Below, piece by piece: positions 1 to 14,563 of a DNA stretch of 64,000 bases (its first letter is position 1; each line of letters starts with the position of its first letter). Under the pieces are notes generated by a model. It was given only the letters and a program-made list of their open reading frames with translations. It searched no databases and was not told the origin of the DNA. A program made the translations under genes and the position numbers. The stretch is from Halictus rubicundus (Eukaryota; Arthropoda; Insecta; Hymenoptera; Halictidae): NCBI RefSeq assembly GCF_050948215.1, contig NW_027488871.1, forward strand, positions 186,001 to 250,000, given 5' to 3'.

Positions 1-1576
1 TAGGGGATGGGATAGGATAGAGGATAGGATAGGATAGAGGAAAGGATAGGATAGAGGATAGGATAGGATAGACGATAGGATAGGGGATGGGATAGGATAG
101 AGGATAGGATAGGATTCAGGATAGGATAGGATAGAGGATAGGATAGAGGATAGGATAGAGGATAGCGTAGGATAGAGGATAGCGTAGGATAGAGGATAGG
201 ATAGGATAGAGGATGGGATAGGATAGAGGATAGGATAGGATAGAGGATAGGATGGGATAGAGGATAGGATAGGATAGAGGATAGGATTGGATAGCGGATA
301 GGATAGGATAGAGTATAGAATAGGATAGAGGATAAGATAGGATAGAGGATAGAATAGGATTGAGGATAGAATAGGATATAGGAAAGGATAGGATAGAGGA
401 TCGGATATGTGATTGGATAGGATAGAGGAGAGGATAGGATAGAGGATAGTATAGGATAGACGATAGCATAGAGAATAGGATAGGATAGAGAATAGCATAG
501 GATAGAGAATAGGATAGGATAAAGGATAGGATCGGATAGAGGATAGGATAGGGGATTGGATACTATAGAGGATAGAATAGGATAGAGGATAGGATAGGGG
601 ATTGGATACGATAGGGGATAGGAGACGATAGAGGATAGGATAGGATAGAGGATAGGATAGGATAGAGGATAGGATAGGATAGAGGATAGGATAGGATAGA
701 GGATACGATATTATAGAGGATAGGATAGGATAGATGAAAGGATAGGGGATTGGATAGGATAGTGGATGGGATAGGATAGAGGATAGGATAGGATAGAGGA
801 TAGGATAGGATAGAGGATAGGATAGGATAGAGGATAGGATAGGATGAAGGATAGGATAGGATAGAGGATAGTATAGGATAGAGGATAGCATAGAGAATAG
901 GATAGGATAGAGAATAGCATAGGATAGAGAATAGGATAGGATAAAGGATAGGATCGGATAGAGGATAGGATAGGGATTGGATACTATAGAGGATAGAATA
1001 GGATACAGGATAGGATAGGGATTGGATACTATAGAGGATAGAATAGGATACAGGATAGGATAGGGATTGGATACTATAGAGGATCGAATAGGATACAGGA
1101 TAGGATAGGGGATAGGAGACGACAGAGGATAGGATAGGATAGAGGATAGGATAGGATAGAGGATAGGATAGGATAGAGGATTGGATAGGATAGAGGATAG
1201 GATAGGATAGAGGATAGGATAGGATAGGATAGAGGATAGGATAGGATAGAGGATAGGATAGGATGAAGGATAGGATAGGATAGAGGATAGGATAGGATAG
1301 AGGATAGAATAGGTTAGATGGTAGGATAGGGGATGGGATAGGATAGAGGATAGGATAGGATAGAGGAAAGGATAGGATAGAGGATAGGATAGGATAGACG
1401 ATAGGATAGGGGATGGGATAGGATAGAGGATAGGATAGGATTCAGGATAGGATAGGATAGAGGATAGGATAGAGGATAGGATAGAGGATAGCGTAGGATA
1501 GAGGATAGCGTAGGATAGAGGATATGATAGGATAGAGGATGGGGTAGGATAGAGGATAGGATAGGATAGAGAATAT
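1..1576 (+). repeat. 1,326-bp-offset duplication (1-250 and 1,327-1,576)
   Basis: Landmarks match at a constant offset of 1,326: TAGGGGATGG at 1 and 1,327, GACGATAGGATAGGGG at 71 and 1,397, the rare GATTCAGG at about 115 and 1,441, and a pair of GATAGCGTAGG units just after. Identity fades beyond about 250/1,576. The left copy runs off the window, so the original may extend further. The offset equals 78 x 17, which may be coincidence because 5- and 7-bp blocks can sum to almost any length. Confidence 0.85.
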
Positions 1577-4100
1577 TATAGGATAGAGGATAGGATAGGA
1601 TAGAGGATAGGATAGGATAGAGGATAGGTTAGTATAGAGGATAGGATAGGATAGATGATAGGATAGGATAGAGGATAGGTTAGGATAGAGCATAGGATAG
1701 GATAGAGGATAGGATAGGATAGAGGATAGGATAGGATAGAGGATAGGATAGGATAGAGTATAGGATAGGATAGAGGATAGGATAGGATAGAGGATAGGAT
1801 AGGATAGAGGATAGGATAGGATAGAGGATAGAATAGGATAGGATAGGATAGAGGATAGGACAGGATAGAGGATAGGATAGGATAGAGGATAGGATGGATA
1901 GAGGATAGGATAGGATAGAGGATAGGATAGGATAAAGGATAGGATCGGATAGAGGATAGGATAGAGGATAGAGGATAGGATAGGATAGAGAATAGGATAG
2001 GATAGATGATATTATAGGAAAGAGTATAGGATATGATAGAGGATACGATATTATAGAGGATAGGATAGGATAGAGGATAGGATAGGGTAGATGATAGGTT
2101 AGGATAGAGGATAGGATAGGATAGAGGATAGGATAGGATAGAGGATAGGAGACGATAGAGGATAGGATAGGATATATGATATTATCGGATAGAGGATAGG
2201 ATACTATAGAGGATACGATATTATAGAGGATAGGATAGGATAGAGGATAGGATAGGATAGAGGATAGGATAGGATAGAGGATAGGATGGGATAGAGGATA
2301 GGATAGTATAGGACAGAGGATAGGATTGAGGATAGAGTATACGATAGAGGACAGGATAGGATAGAGGATGCGATATTGTAGAGAAGAGGATCGAATAGAG
2401 GAAATGATAGGGGATTGGATAGGATAGAGGATAGGATAGAGGATAGGATAGGATAGGGTATAGGATATAGGATTGGATAGGATAGAGGATAGGATACGAT
2501 AGATGATAGGATAGGATAGAGGATAGGATTGGATAGAGGATAGGGTAGGATAGAGGATAGGATAGGATAGAGGATAGGATAGAGGATTGGATATGATAGG
2601 GGATTGGATAGGATAGAGGATAGGATAGGATAGAGGATAGGATGGGATAGAGGATAGGATAGGATAGTGGATACGATATAGGATTGGATAGGATAGTGAA
2701 TAGGATACGATAGAGGATAGGATAGGATTGGACTGAGAATAGGATGGGATAGAGGATAGGATAGGATACAGGATAGGATAGGATAGAGGATAGGGTAGGA
2801 TAGAGGATAGGATAGGATAGAGGATAGGATAGGATAGAGGATCGGATAGGATAGAGGATAGGATAGGATAGAGGATAGGATGGGATAGATGATAGGATAG
2901 GATAGAGGATAGGATTGGATAGAGGATAGGGTAGGATAGAGGATAGGATAGGATAGAGGATAGGATAGGGGATTGGATACGATAGGGGATAGGAGACGAT
3001 AGAGGATAGGATAGGATAGAGGATAGGATAGAGAATAGGATAGGATAGAGGATAGGATAGAGGATTGGATATGATAGGGGATTGGATAGGATAGAGGATA
3101 GGATAGGATAGAGGATAGGATGGGATAGAGGATAGGATAGGATAGTGGATAGGATAGGATAGAGGATAGGATAGGATAGAGGATGGGATAGGATAGAGGA
3201 TAGGATAGGATACAGGATAGGATAGGATAGAGGATAGGATAGGATAGAGGATACGATATAGGATTGGATAGGATAGTGAATAGGATACGATAGAGGATAG
3301 GATAGGATTGGACTGAGAATAGGATGGGATAGAGGATAGGATAGGATACAGGATAGGATAGGATAGAGGATAGGGTAGGATAGAGGATAGGATAGGATAG
3401 AGGATAGGATAGGATAGAGGATAGGATAGGATAGAGGATAGGATGGGATAGATGATAGGATAGGATAGAGGATAGGATTGGATAGAGGATAGGGTAGGAT
3501 AGAGGATAGGATAGGATAGAGGATAGGATAGGGGATTGGATACGATAGGGGATAGGAGACGATAGAGGATAGGATAGGATAGAGGATAGGATAGAGAATA
3601 GGATAGGATAGTGGATAGGATAGAGGATTGGATATGATAGGGGATTGGATAGGATAGAGGATAGGATAGGATAGAGGATAGGATGGGATAGAGGATAGGA
3701 TAGGATAGTGGATAGGATAGGATAGAGGATAGGATAGGATAGAGGATAGGATAGGTTACAGGACAGGATAGGATAGGATAGAGGATAGGATAGGATAGAG
3801 GATAGGATAGGATAGAGGATAGGATAGGATAGAGGATAGGATAGGATAGAGGATAGGATGGGATAGATGATAGGATAGGATAGAGGATAGGATTGGATAG
3901 AGGATAGGATAGGATAGAGGATAGGATAGGATAGAGGATACGATATAGGATTGGATAGGATAGAGAATAGGATACGATAGAGGATAGGATAGGATTGGAC
4001 TGAGAATAGGATGGGATAGAGGATAGGATAGGATACAGGATAGGATAGGATAGAGGATAGGGTAGGATAGAGGATAGGATAGGATAGAGGATAGGATAGG
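1..4100 (+). repeat. Zone I: diverse variants, no TATTAAA box
   Basis: This stretch has more scattered variants than the rest: GAGAATAGCATAGG (about 485 and 905), GGATAGGAGACGATAGAG (near 610, 1,105, 2,150, 2,990 and 3,550), TACTATAGAGG (about 560, 985, 1,035, 1,075) and an early, altered copy of the GAGAAGAGGATCGAATAG box near 2,381. It lacks the TATTAAA box and the GACATGACAG doublet. A 580-bp-offset duplicate of the ATACGATATAGG module is seen at 2,671 and 3,251, both with the rare GGATAGTGAATAGG form. No gene is visible. Confidence 0.85.
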
Positions 4101-5370
4101 ATAGAGGATTGGATAGGATAGAGGATAGGATGAGTTAGAGGATAGGATAGGATAGATTACAGGATAGGACAGAGGATATGATATTAAAGGTGATAGGATA
4201 GGACAGAGGATAGGATAGGATAGAGGATAGTATAGGACAGAGGATAGGATTGAGGATAGATTTTACGATAGAGGATAGGATAAGATAGAGGATAGGATAG
4301 GATAGAGGATAGTATAGGACAAGGGATGGGATTGAGGATAGATTAGACGATAGAGGATAGGATAGGATAGAGGATAGGATACGATGGAGGATATGATAGG
4401 ATAGAGGATAGGATAGGATAGAGGATAGGATAGGATAGAGGATAGGATAGGATAGAGGATAGTATAGGACAGAGGATAGGATTGAGGATAGATTATACGA
4501 TAGAGGATAGGATAGGATAGAGGATAGGATAGGATAGAGGACAGGATAGGATAGAGGATAGGATAGGGTAGAGGATAGGATACGATAGAGGATAGTATCG
4601 CAAAGAGTGTAGGATAGGGCATTGGATAGGATAGAGGACACGAGGCGATAGCGGGTAGGATAGGATAGAGGATAGGATAGGATAGAGAATGGGATAGGAT
4701 AGAGGATAGGATAGGATAGAGGATAGGATAGAGGATAGGATAGGATAGAGGATAGGATAGAGGATAGGATAGGATAGAGGATAGGATAGAGGATAGGATA
4801 GAGGATAGGATAGGATAGAGGATAGGATAGAGGATAGGATAGAGGATAGGATAGAGGATAGGATAGAGGATAGGATAGGATAGAGGATAGGATAGGATAG
4901 AGGATAGGATAGGATAGCAAGATAGGATAGGATAGAGGATGGGATAGGATAGAGGATAGGATAGGATACAGGATAGGATAGGATAGAGGATAGGATAGGA
5001 TAGAGGATACGATATAGGATTGGATAGGATAGAGAATAGGATACGATAGAGGATAGGATAGGATTGGACTGAGAATAGGATGGGATAGAGGATAGGATAG
5101 GATAGAGGATAGGATAGGATAGAGGATAGGATAGGATAGAGGATAGGATAGGATAGAGGATAGGATAGGATAGAGTATCGGATAGGATAGAGGATAGGAT
5201 GAGTTAGAGGATAGGATAGGATAGATTACAGGATAGGACAGAGGATATGATATTAAAGGTGATAGGATAGGACAGAGTATAGGATAGGATAGAGGATAGT
5301 ATAGGACAGAGGATAGGATTGAGGATAGAATATACGATAGAGGATAGGATAGGATAGAGGATAGGATAGG
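3938..5370 (+). repeat. Segment duplicated at about 14.93-16.35 kb
   Basis: ATACGATATA at 3,938 pairs with 14,932, the TATTAAA core at 4,181 with 15,175, and box 7 at 4,637 with 15,631, all at offset 10,994. The next TATTAAA core, 5,250, pairs with 16,227 at offset 10,977, one 17-bp unit less. The rare GGACAGAGTATAGG follows the second core in both. To the left, the right-hand copy instead matches 2.88-3.3 kb (offset 11,681), so the segment is a mosaic. Confidence 0.85.
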
Positions 5371-5441
5371 ATGGAGGATAGGATAGGATAGAGGATAGGA
5401 TAGGATAGAGGATAGGATAGGATAGAGGATAGTATAGGATA

Positions 5442-5525
5442 GAGGATAGGATAGAGGATAGGATAGAGGATAGGATAGAGGATAGGATAGAGGATAGGAT
5501 AGAGGATAGGATAGAGGATAGGATA
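5442..5525 (+). repeat. Run of seven 12-bp units (GAGGATAGGATA)
   Basis: Seven consecutive 12-bp units lie inside an otherwise 17-bp array. The same seven-unit run recurs at 6,963-7,046, one 1,521-bp period later. Comparable 12-bp patches occur near 4.73-4.88, 9.79, 11.24, 16.81, 19.15, 22.01, 29.76, 32.58, 33.37, 38.75, 39.54, 42.56, 44.46, 50.05 and 53.76 kb, commonly between the TATTAAA box and the GACATGACAG doublet. The 12-bp form is the 17-bp unit minus one GGATA block. Confidence 0.9.
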
Positions 5526-6021
5526 GAGGATAGGATAGGATAGAGGATAGGATAGAGGATAGGATAGGATAGAGATTAGGATAGGATAGAAGATAGGATA
5601 GGATAGAGGATAGGATAGGATAGAGGATAGGATAGGATACAGAATAGGATACGATAGATGATAGGATAGGATAGGATAAAGGATAGGATAGGATAGAGGA
5701 TATGATAGGATAGAGGATAGGATAGGATAGAGGATGGGATAGGATAGAGGATAGGATAGGATAGAGGATAGGATAGGATAGAGGATAGGATAGGATAGAG
5801 GATAGGATAGGATAGAGGATAGGATGGGATAGAGGATAGTATAGAATAGAGGATAGGATAGGATAGGATAGGATAGAGGATAGGATAGGATAGAGGATAG
5901 GATAGGATAGAGGATAGGATAAGATAGAGGATAGGATAGAATAGAGGATAGGATAGGATTGAGGATGGGATAGGATTGAGGATAGGATAGGATAGAGGAT
6001 AGGATAGGATAGAGGATAGGA

Positions 6022-6085
6022 TAGGATGTATGATAGGACATGACAGAGGATGGGATAGGATGGATGATAGGACATGACAGAGGAT
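6022..6085 (+). repeat. GACATGACAG doublet (box 2), representative of 13 copies
   Basis: GGACATGACAGAGG occurs twice, 34 bp apart (two 17-bp units), each preceded by GATGATAG. The first GACATGACAG of each doublet starts at 6037, 7558, 11908, 18057, 20511, 23192, 24455, 28558, 43034, 44926, 51912, 54228 and 62375; the second is always +34. Two diagnostic variants divide the copies. The first four have GGATGTATGATAGG and the rest GGATGGATGATAGG. The first eight continue GGGATAGTATAGAG and the last five GGGATGGTATAGAG. CAT triplets in this box supply the apparent Met starts of many spurious - strand open frames. Confidence 0.92.
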
Positions 6086-6267
6086 GGGATAGTATAGAGT
6101 ATAGGATTGGATAGAGGATAGGATAGGATAGAGGATAGGATAGGATAGAGGATAGGATAGGATAGAGGATATGATAGGATAGGGGATAGGATAGGATGGA
6201 GGATAGGATAGGATAGAGGATAGGATAGGATAGAGGATAGGATAGAGGATAGGATAGGATAGAGGAT

Positions 6268-6298
6268 AGGATTGGATAGCGGATAGGATTGGATAGAG
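6268..6298 (+). repeat. GATTGGATAGCGGATAGG unit (box 6)
   Basis: GGATTGGATAGCGGATAGG followed by ATTGGATAGAGG recurs to the right of the GACATGACAG doublets and is often itself repeated about 230-290 bp later (for example near 6,270 and 6,530; 12,145 and 12,400; 45,165 and 45,405; 52,150 and 52,390; 62,620 and 62,850). It also appears beside box 3 in the right part of the window, for example near 47,040 and 56,745. Confidence 0.8.
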
Positions 6299-9019
6299 GA
6301 TAGGATAGGATAGAGGATAAGATAGGATAGAGGATAGGATAGGATAGAGGATAGGATAGGATAGAGGATAGGATAGGATAGAGGATAGGATAGGATAGAT
6401 GATAGGATAGGATAGAGGATAGGATAGGATAGATGATAGGATAGGATAGAGGATAGGATGGGATAGAGGATAGGATAGGATAGAGGATAGGATAGGATAG
6501 ATGATAGGATAGGATAGAGGATAGGATTGGATAGCGGATAGGATTGGATAGAGGATAGGATAGGATAGAGGATAGGATAGGATAGAGGATAGGATAGGAT
6601 TGAGAATAGGATAGGGGATTGGATATTATAGAGGATAGAGGATAGGATAGGATAGAGGATAGGATAGGATAGAGGATAGGATAGAGGATAGAGGATAGGA
6701 TAGGATAGAGAATAGGATAGGATATATGATATTATCGGATAGAGGATAGGATACTATAGAGGATACGATATTATAGAGGATAGGATAGGATAGAGGATAG
6801 GATAGGATAGAGGATAGGATAGGATAGAGGAAAGGATGGGATAGAGGATAGGATAGGATAGAGGATAGGATAGGATAGAGGATAGGAAAGGGTAGATGAT
6901 AGGTTAGGATAGAGGATAGGATAGGATAGAGGATAGGATAGGATAGAGGATAGTATAGGATAGAGGATAGGATAGAGGATAGGATAGAGGATAGGATAGA
7001 GGATAGGATAGAGGATAGGATAGAGGATAGGATAGAGGATAGGATAGAGGATAGGATAGGATAGAGGATAGGATAGAGGATAGGATAGGATAGAGATTAG
7101 GATAGGATAGAAGATAGGATAGGATAGAGGATAGGATAGGATAGAGGATAGGATAGGATACAGAATAGGATACGATAGATGATAGGATAGGATAGGATAA
7201 AGGATAGGATAGGATAGAGGATATGATAGGATAGAGGATAGGATAGGATAGAGGATGGGATAGGATAGAGGATAGGATAGGATAGAGGATAGGATAGGAT
7301 AGAGGATAGGATAGGATAGAGGATAGGATAGGATAGAGGATAGGATGGGATAGAGGATAGTATAGAATAGAGGATAGGATAGGATAGGATAGGATAGAGG
7401 ATAGGACAGGATAGAGGATAGGATAGGATAGAGGATAGGATAAGATAGAGGATAGGATAGAATAGAGGATAGGATAGGATTGAGGATGGGATAGGATTGA
7501 GGATAGGATAGGATAGAGGATAGGATAGGATAGAGGATAGGATAGGATGTATGATAGGACATGACAGAGGATGGGATAGGATGGATGATAGGACATGACA
7601 GAGGATGGGATAGTATAGAGTATAGGATTGGATAGAGGATAGGATAGGATAGAGGATAGGATAGGATAGAGGATAGGATAGGATAGAGGATATGATAGGA
7701 TAGGGGATAGGATAGGATGGAGGATAGGATAGGATAGAGGATAGGATAGGATAGAGGATAGGATAGAGGATAGGATAGGATAGAGGATAGGATTGGATAG
7801 CGGATAGGATTGGATAGAGGATAGGATAGGATAGAGGATAAGATAGGATAGAGGATAGGATAGGATAGAGGATAGGATAGGATAGAGGATAGGATAGGAT
7901 AGAGGATAGGATAGGATAGATGATAGGATAGGATAGAGGATAGGATAGGATAGATGATAGGATAGGATAGAGGATAGGATGGGATAGAGGATAGGATAGG
8001 ATAGAGGATAGGATAGGATAGATGATAGGATAGGATAGAGGATAGGATTGGATAGCGGATAGGATTGGATAGAGGATAGGATAGGATAGAGGATAGGATA
8101 GGATAGAGGATAGGATAGGATAGAGGATAGGATAGGATTGAGAATAGGATAGGGGATTGGATATTATAGAGGATAGAGGATAGGATAGGATAGAGGATAG
8201 GATAGGATAGAGGATAGGATAGAGGATAGAGGATAGGATAGGATAGAGAATAGGATAGGATATATGATATTATCGGATAGAGGATAGGATACTATAGAGG
8301 ATACGATATTATAGAGGATAGGATAGGATAGAGGATAGGATAGGATAGAGGATAGGATAGGATAGAGGAAAGGATGGGATAGAGGATAGGATAGGATAGA
8401 GGATAGGATAGGATAGAGGATAGGAAAGGGTTGATGATAGGTTAGGATAGAGGATAGGATAGGATAGAGGATAGGATAGGATAGAGGATAGGAGACGATA
8501 GAAGATAGGATATGATAGGATAAAGAATAAGATAGGATAGATGATATTATAGGAAAGAGTATAGGATATGATAGAGGATACGATATTATAGAGGATACGA
8601 TATTATAGAGGATAGGATAGGATAGAGGATTGGATAGAATAGAGGATAGGATATGATAGAGGATAGGAAAGAGGATAGGATATAATACAGTATAGTATAG
8701 GATTGAGTATAGGATGGGATAGAGGATGGGATATGGGATTGGATAGGATAGAAGATAGGATATAATAGAGGATAGGATAGGATAGAGGATAGGATAGGAT
8801 AGAGGATAGGATAGGATAGAGGATAGGATAGGATAGGATAGAAGAGAGGATAGGATAGAGGAGAGGATAGGATAGAGGATAAGATAGGATAGAGGATAGG
8901 ATAGGATAGAGGATAGGATAGAGGATAGGATAGGATAGAGGGTAGGATAGGATAGAGGATAGGATAGGATACAGGATAGGATAGGATAGAGGATAGGATA
9001 GGATAGAGGATAGGATAGG

Positions 9020-10803
9020 ATAGAGGATAGGATAGGATAGAGGATAGTATCGGACAGAGGATAGGATTGAGGATAGATTATACGATAGAGGATAGGATGG
9101 GGGATAGGATAGGATAGAGGATAGGGTAGGAAAGAAGATAGGATAGAGGATAGGATAGAGGATAGGATAGGATAGAGGATAGGATAGAGGATAGAATAGA
9201 GGATAGGATAGGATTGGACTGAGAATAGGATGGGATAGAGGATATGATAGGATAGAGGATAGGATAGGATAGAGGATGGGATAGGATAGAGGATAGGATA
9301 GGATAGAGGATAGGGTAGGATAGAGGATAGGATAGGATAGAGGATAGGATAGGATAGAGGATCGGATAGGATAGAGGATAGGATGAGTTAGGGGATAGGA
9401 TAGGATAGATTACAGGATAGGACAGAGGATATGATATTAAAGGTGATAGGATAGGACAGAGGATAGGATAGGATAGAGGATAGTATAGGACAGAGGATAG
9501 GATTGAGGATAGATTATACGATAGAGGATAGGATAGGATAGAGGATAGGATAGGATGGAGGATAGGATAGGATAGAGAATAGAATAGGATGGAGGATAGG
9601 ATAGGATAGAGGATAGGATAGGATAGCGGATAGGATAGGATAGAGGATAGGATAGGATAGAGGACAGGATAGGATAGAGGATAGTATCGGACAGAGGATA
9701 GGATTGAGGATAGATTATACGATAGAGGATAGGATAGGATAGAGGATAGGATATGATAGAGGATAGTATAGGATAGAGAATAGGATAGATTATAGGATAG
9801 AGGATAGGATAGAGGATAGGATAGAGGATAGGATAGAGGATAGGATAGGATAGAGGATAGGATAGAGGATAGGATAGAGGATCGGATAGAGGATAGGATA
9901 GGATAGAGATTAGGATAGGATAGAGGATAGGATAGGATAGACGATAGGATAGGATACAGAATAGGATACGATAGAGGATAGGATAGGATAGGATAAAGGA
10001 TAGGATAGGATAGAGGGTAGGATAAGATAGAGGATAGGATAGGATAGAGGATACGATATAGGATTGGATAGGATAGAGAATAGGATACGATAAAGGATAG
10101 GACAGGATTGGATAGAGAATAGCATGGGATAGAGGATAGGATAGGATAGAGGATACGATAGGATAGAGAATAGAATAGGATGGAGGATAGGATAGGATAG
10201 AGGATAGGATAGGATAGCGGATAGGATAGGATAGAGGATAGGATAGGATAGAGGACAGGATAGGATAGAGGATAGTATCGGACAGAGGATAGGATTGAGG
10301 ATAGATTATACGATAGAGGATAGGATGGGGGATAGGATAGGATAGAGGATAGGGTAGGAAAGAAGATAGGATAGAGGATAGGATAGAGGATAGGATAGGA
10401 TAGAGGATAGGATAGAGGATAGAATAGAGGATAGGATAGGATTGGACTGAGAATAGGATGGGATAGAGGATATGATAGGATAGAGGATAGGATAGGATAG
10501 AGGATGGGATAGGATAGAGGATAGGATAGGATAGAGGATAGGGTAGGATAGAGGATAGGATAGGATAGAGGATAGGATAGGATAGAGGATCGGATAGGAT
10601 AGAGGATAGGATGAGTTAGGGGATAGGATAGGATAGATTACAGGATAGGACAGAGGATATGATATTAAAGGTGATAGGATAGGACAGAGGATAGGATAGG
10701 ATAGAGGATAGTATAGGACAGAGGATAGGATTGAGGATAGATTATACGATAGAGGATAGGATAGGATAGAGGATAGGATAGGATGGAGGATAGGATAGGA
10801 TAG
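9020..10803 (+). repeat. 1,228-bp-offset duplication
   Basis: GGGGGATAGG at 9,099 and 10,327, and the TATTAAA core at 9,434 and 10,662, share offset 1,228, with the rare AGGGTAGGAAAGAAG just after the G run in both. The match covers about 0.55-0.6 kb (9.02-9.57 and 10.25-10.80); the DNA between is other variant units. Both TATTAAA boxes carry the uncommon GTTAGGGG form. Confidence 0.82.
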
Positions 10804-11130
10804 AGGATAGGATAGGATAGAGGATAGGGTAGGATAGAGGATAGGATAGGATAGAGGATAGGATAGGATAGAGGATCGGATAGGATAGAGGATAGGATGA
10901 GTTAGGGGATAGGATAGGATAGATTACAGGATAGGACAGAGGATATGATATTAAAGGTGATAGGATAGGAAAGAGGATAGGATAGGATAGAGGATAGTAT
11001 AGGACAGAGGATAGGATTGAGGATAGATTATACGATAGAGGATAGGATAGGATAGAGGATAGGATATGATAGAGGATAGTATAGGACAGAGGATAGGATT
11101 GAGGATAGATTATACGATAGAGGATAGGAT
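10560..11130 (+). repeat. 286-bp-spaced pair of TATTAAA boxes, copied 5,565 bp downstream
   Basis: Two TATTAAA cores at 10,662 and 10,948 are 286 bp apart. The pair at 16,227 and 16,513 has the same 286-bp spacing and lies exactly 5,565 bp to the right. After the pair the following GACATGACAG doublet is 6,149 bp away from its counterpart (11,908 to 18,057), so about 584 bp of extra units were gained in the right copy. The right pair has GTTAGAGG and the left GTTAGGGG. Confidence 0.85.
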
Positions 11131-14100
11131 AGGATAGAGGATAGGATAGGATGGAGGATAGGATAGGATAGAGGATAGGATAGGATAGAGGATAGGATAG
11201 GATAGAGAATAGTATAGGATAGAGAATAGGATAGATTATAGGATAGAGGATAGGATAGAGGATAGGATAGAGGATAGGATAGAGGATAGGATAGGATAGA
11301 GGATAGGATAGAGGATAGAGGATAGGATAGGATAGAGGATAGGATAGAGGATAGAATAGAGGATAGGATAGACGATAGGATAGGATAGAGGATAGGATAG
11401 GATAGAAGATAGGATAGGATAGAGGATAGGATAGGATAGAGGATAGGATATGATAGAGGATAGGATTGAGGATAGATTATACGATAGAGCATAGGATAGG
11501 ATAGAGGATAGGATAGGATAGAGGATAGGATAGGATTGAGGATAGGATAGGATAGAGGAAAGGATAGTATAGAGGATCGGATAGGTGATTGGATAGGATA
11601 GAGGATAGGATAGGATAGAGGATAGGATAGGATAGAGGATAGGATAGGATAGAGGATAGGATAGGATAGAGGATAGGATAGGATAGAGGATAGGATGGGA
11701 TAGAGGATAGTATAGAATAGAGGATAGGATAGGATAGGATAGGATAGAGGATAGGATAGGATAGAGGATAGGATAGGATAGAGGATAGGATAGGATAGAG
11801 GATAGGATAGAATAGAGGATAGGATAGGATTGAGGATGGGATAGGATTGAGGATAGGATAGGAAAGAGGATAGGATAGGATAGAGGATAGGATAGGATGT
11901 ATGATAGGACATGACAGAGGATGGGATAGGATGGATGATAGGACATGACAGAGGATGGGATAGTATAGAGTATAGGATTGGATAGAGGATAGGATAGGAT
12001 AGAGGATAGGATAGGATAGAGGATAGGATAGGATAGAGGATATGATAGGATAGGGGATAGGATAGGATGGAGGATAGGATAGGATAGAGGATAGGATAGG
12101 ATAGAGGATAGGATAGAGGATAGGATAGGATAGAGGATAGGATTGGATAGCGGATAGGATTGGATAGAGGATAGGATAGGATAGAGGATAAGATAGGATA
12201 GAGGATAGGATAGGATAGAGGATAGGATAGGATAGAGGATAGGATAGGATAGAGGATAGGATAGGATAGATGATAGGATAGGATAGAGGATAGGATAGGA
12301 TAGATGATAGGATAGGATAGAGGATAGGATGGGATAGAGGATAGGATAGGATAGAGGATAGGATAGGATAGATGATAGGATAGGATAGAGGATAGGATTG
12401 GATAGCGGATAGGATTGGATAGAGGATAGGATAGGATAGAGGATAGGATAGGATAGAGGATAGGATAGGATTGAGAATAGGATAGGGGATTGGATATTAT
12501 AGAGGATAGAGGATAGGATAGGATAGAGGATATGATAGGATTGAGAATAGGATAGGGGATTGGATATTATAGAGGATAGAGGATAGGATAGGATAGAGGA
12601 TAGGATAGGATAGAGGATAGGATAGGATAGAGGATAGGATAGAGGATAGAGGATAGGATAGGATAGAGAATAGGATAGGATATATGATATTATCGGATAG
12701 AGGATAGGATACTATAGAGGATACGATATTATAGAGGATAGGATAGGATAGAGGATAGGATAGGATAGAGGATAGGATAGGATAGAGGATAGGATAGGAT
12801 AGAGGATAGGATAGGATAGAGGATAGGATAGGATAGAGGATAGGAAAGGGTAGATGATAGGTTAGGATAGAGGATAGGATAGGATTGAGGATAGGATAGG
12901 ATAGAGGATAGGAGACGATAGAAGATAGGATATGAAAGGATAAAGAATAAGATAGGATAGATGATATTATAGGAAAGAGTATAGGATATGATAGAGGATA
13001 CGATATTATAGAGGATTCGATATTATAGAGGATAGGATAGGATAGAGGATTGGATAGAATAGAGGATTGGATAGGATAGAGGATAGAGGATAGAATAGAG
13101 GATAGGATATAGGATAGGATAGGATAGAGGATAGGATATAGGATTGGATAGGATAGAGGATAGGATACGTTAGAGGATAGGATAGGGTAGGATAGAAAAT
13201 AGGATAGGATGGATGATATTATAGGATAGAGGATAGGATAGGATAGAGGATAGGATGGGATAGAGGATAGGATAGGATAGAGGATAGGATAGGATAGAGG
13301 ATAGGATAGGGTAGATGATAGGTTAGGATAGAGGATAGGATAGGATAGAGGATAGGATAGGATAGAGGATAGGAGACGATAGAGGATAGGATAGGATATA
13401 TGATATTATCGGATAGAGGATAGGATAGTATAGAGGATACGATATTATAGAGGATAGGATAGGATAGAGGATGCGATATGATAGAGAAGAGGATTGAATA
13501 GAGGAAATGATAGGGGATTGGATAGGATAGAGCATAGGATAGAGAATAGGATAGGATAGAGGATAGGATAGGATAGAGGATAGGATAGAGGATTGGATAT
13601 GATAGGGGATTGGATAGGGTAGAGGATAGGATAAGATAGAGGATAGGATAGGATAGAGGATAGGATAGGATGGAGGATAGGATAGGGGATGGGATAGGAT
13701 AGAGGATAGGATAGGATTCAGGATAGGATAGGATAGAGGATAGGATAGAGGATAGGATAGAGGATAGGGTAGGATAGAGGATAGGATAGGATAGAGGATG
13801 AGATAGGATAGAGGATAGGATAGGATAGAGGATAGGATAGGTTACAGGACAGGATAGGATAGGATAGAGGATAGGGTAGGATAGAGGATAGGATAGGATA
13901 GAGGATAGGATAGGATAGAGGATAGGATGGGATACATGATAGGATAGGATAGAGGATAGGATTGGATAGAGGATAGGATAGGATAGAGGATAGGATAGGA
14001 TAGAGGATAGGATAGGGGATTGGATACGATAGGGGATAGGAGACGATAGAGGATAGGATAGGATAGAGGATAGGATAGAGAATAGGATAGGATAGAGGAT

Positions 14101-14563
14101 TGGATAGAGGATTGGATATGATAGGGGATTGGATAGGATAGAGGATAGGATAGGATAGAGGATAGGATAGGATAGAGGATGGGATAGGATAGAGGATAGG
14201 ATGGGATAGAGAATAGCATAGGATAGAGAATAGGATAGGATAAAGGATAGGATAGGTTACAGGACAGGATAGGATAGGATAGAGGATAGGATAGGTTACA
14301 GGACAGGATAGGATAGGATAGAGGATAGGATAGGATAGAGGATAGGATAGGATAGAGGATAGGATAGGATAGAGGATAGGATGGGATAGAGAATAGCATA
14401 GGATAGAGAATAGGATAGGATAAAGGATAGGATAGGTTACAGGACAGGATAGGATAGGATAGAGGATAGGATAGGTTACAGGACAGGATAGGATAGGATA
14501 GAGGATAGGATAGGATAGAGGATAGGATAGGATAGAGGATAGGATAGGATAGAGGATAGGATG

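Larger units (their letters stand above)
5420..8470 (+). repeat. 1,521-bp tandem duplication (about 5.42-6.94 and 6.94-8.47 kb)
   Basis: Landmarks match at offset 1,521: AGTATAGGATAGAGG at 5,431 and 6,952, seven 12-bp units at 5,442 and 6,963, the GACATGACAG doublet at 6,037 and 7,558, with its rare GGATGTATG form in both. Near the right end the offset becomes 1,538 (GGAAAGGG at 6,885 and 8,423), so the second copy has gained one 17-bp unit. A further related copy of this block lies around 11.7-12.9 kb (doublet at 11,908). Confidence 0.88.

Noticed and set aside
6022..6085. 34-bp doublet as a recombinase site or attachment site
   Set aside because: It is a direct, not inverted, repeat equal to two 17-bp monomers, lacks a palindromic core, and no integrase is nearby.
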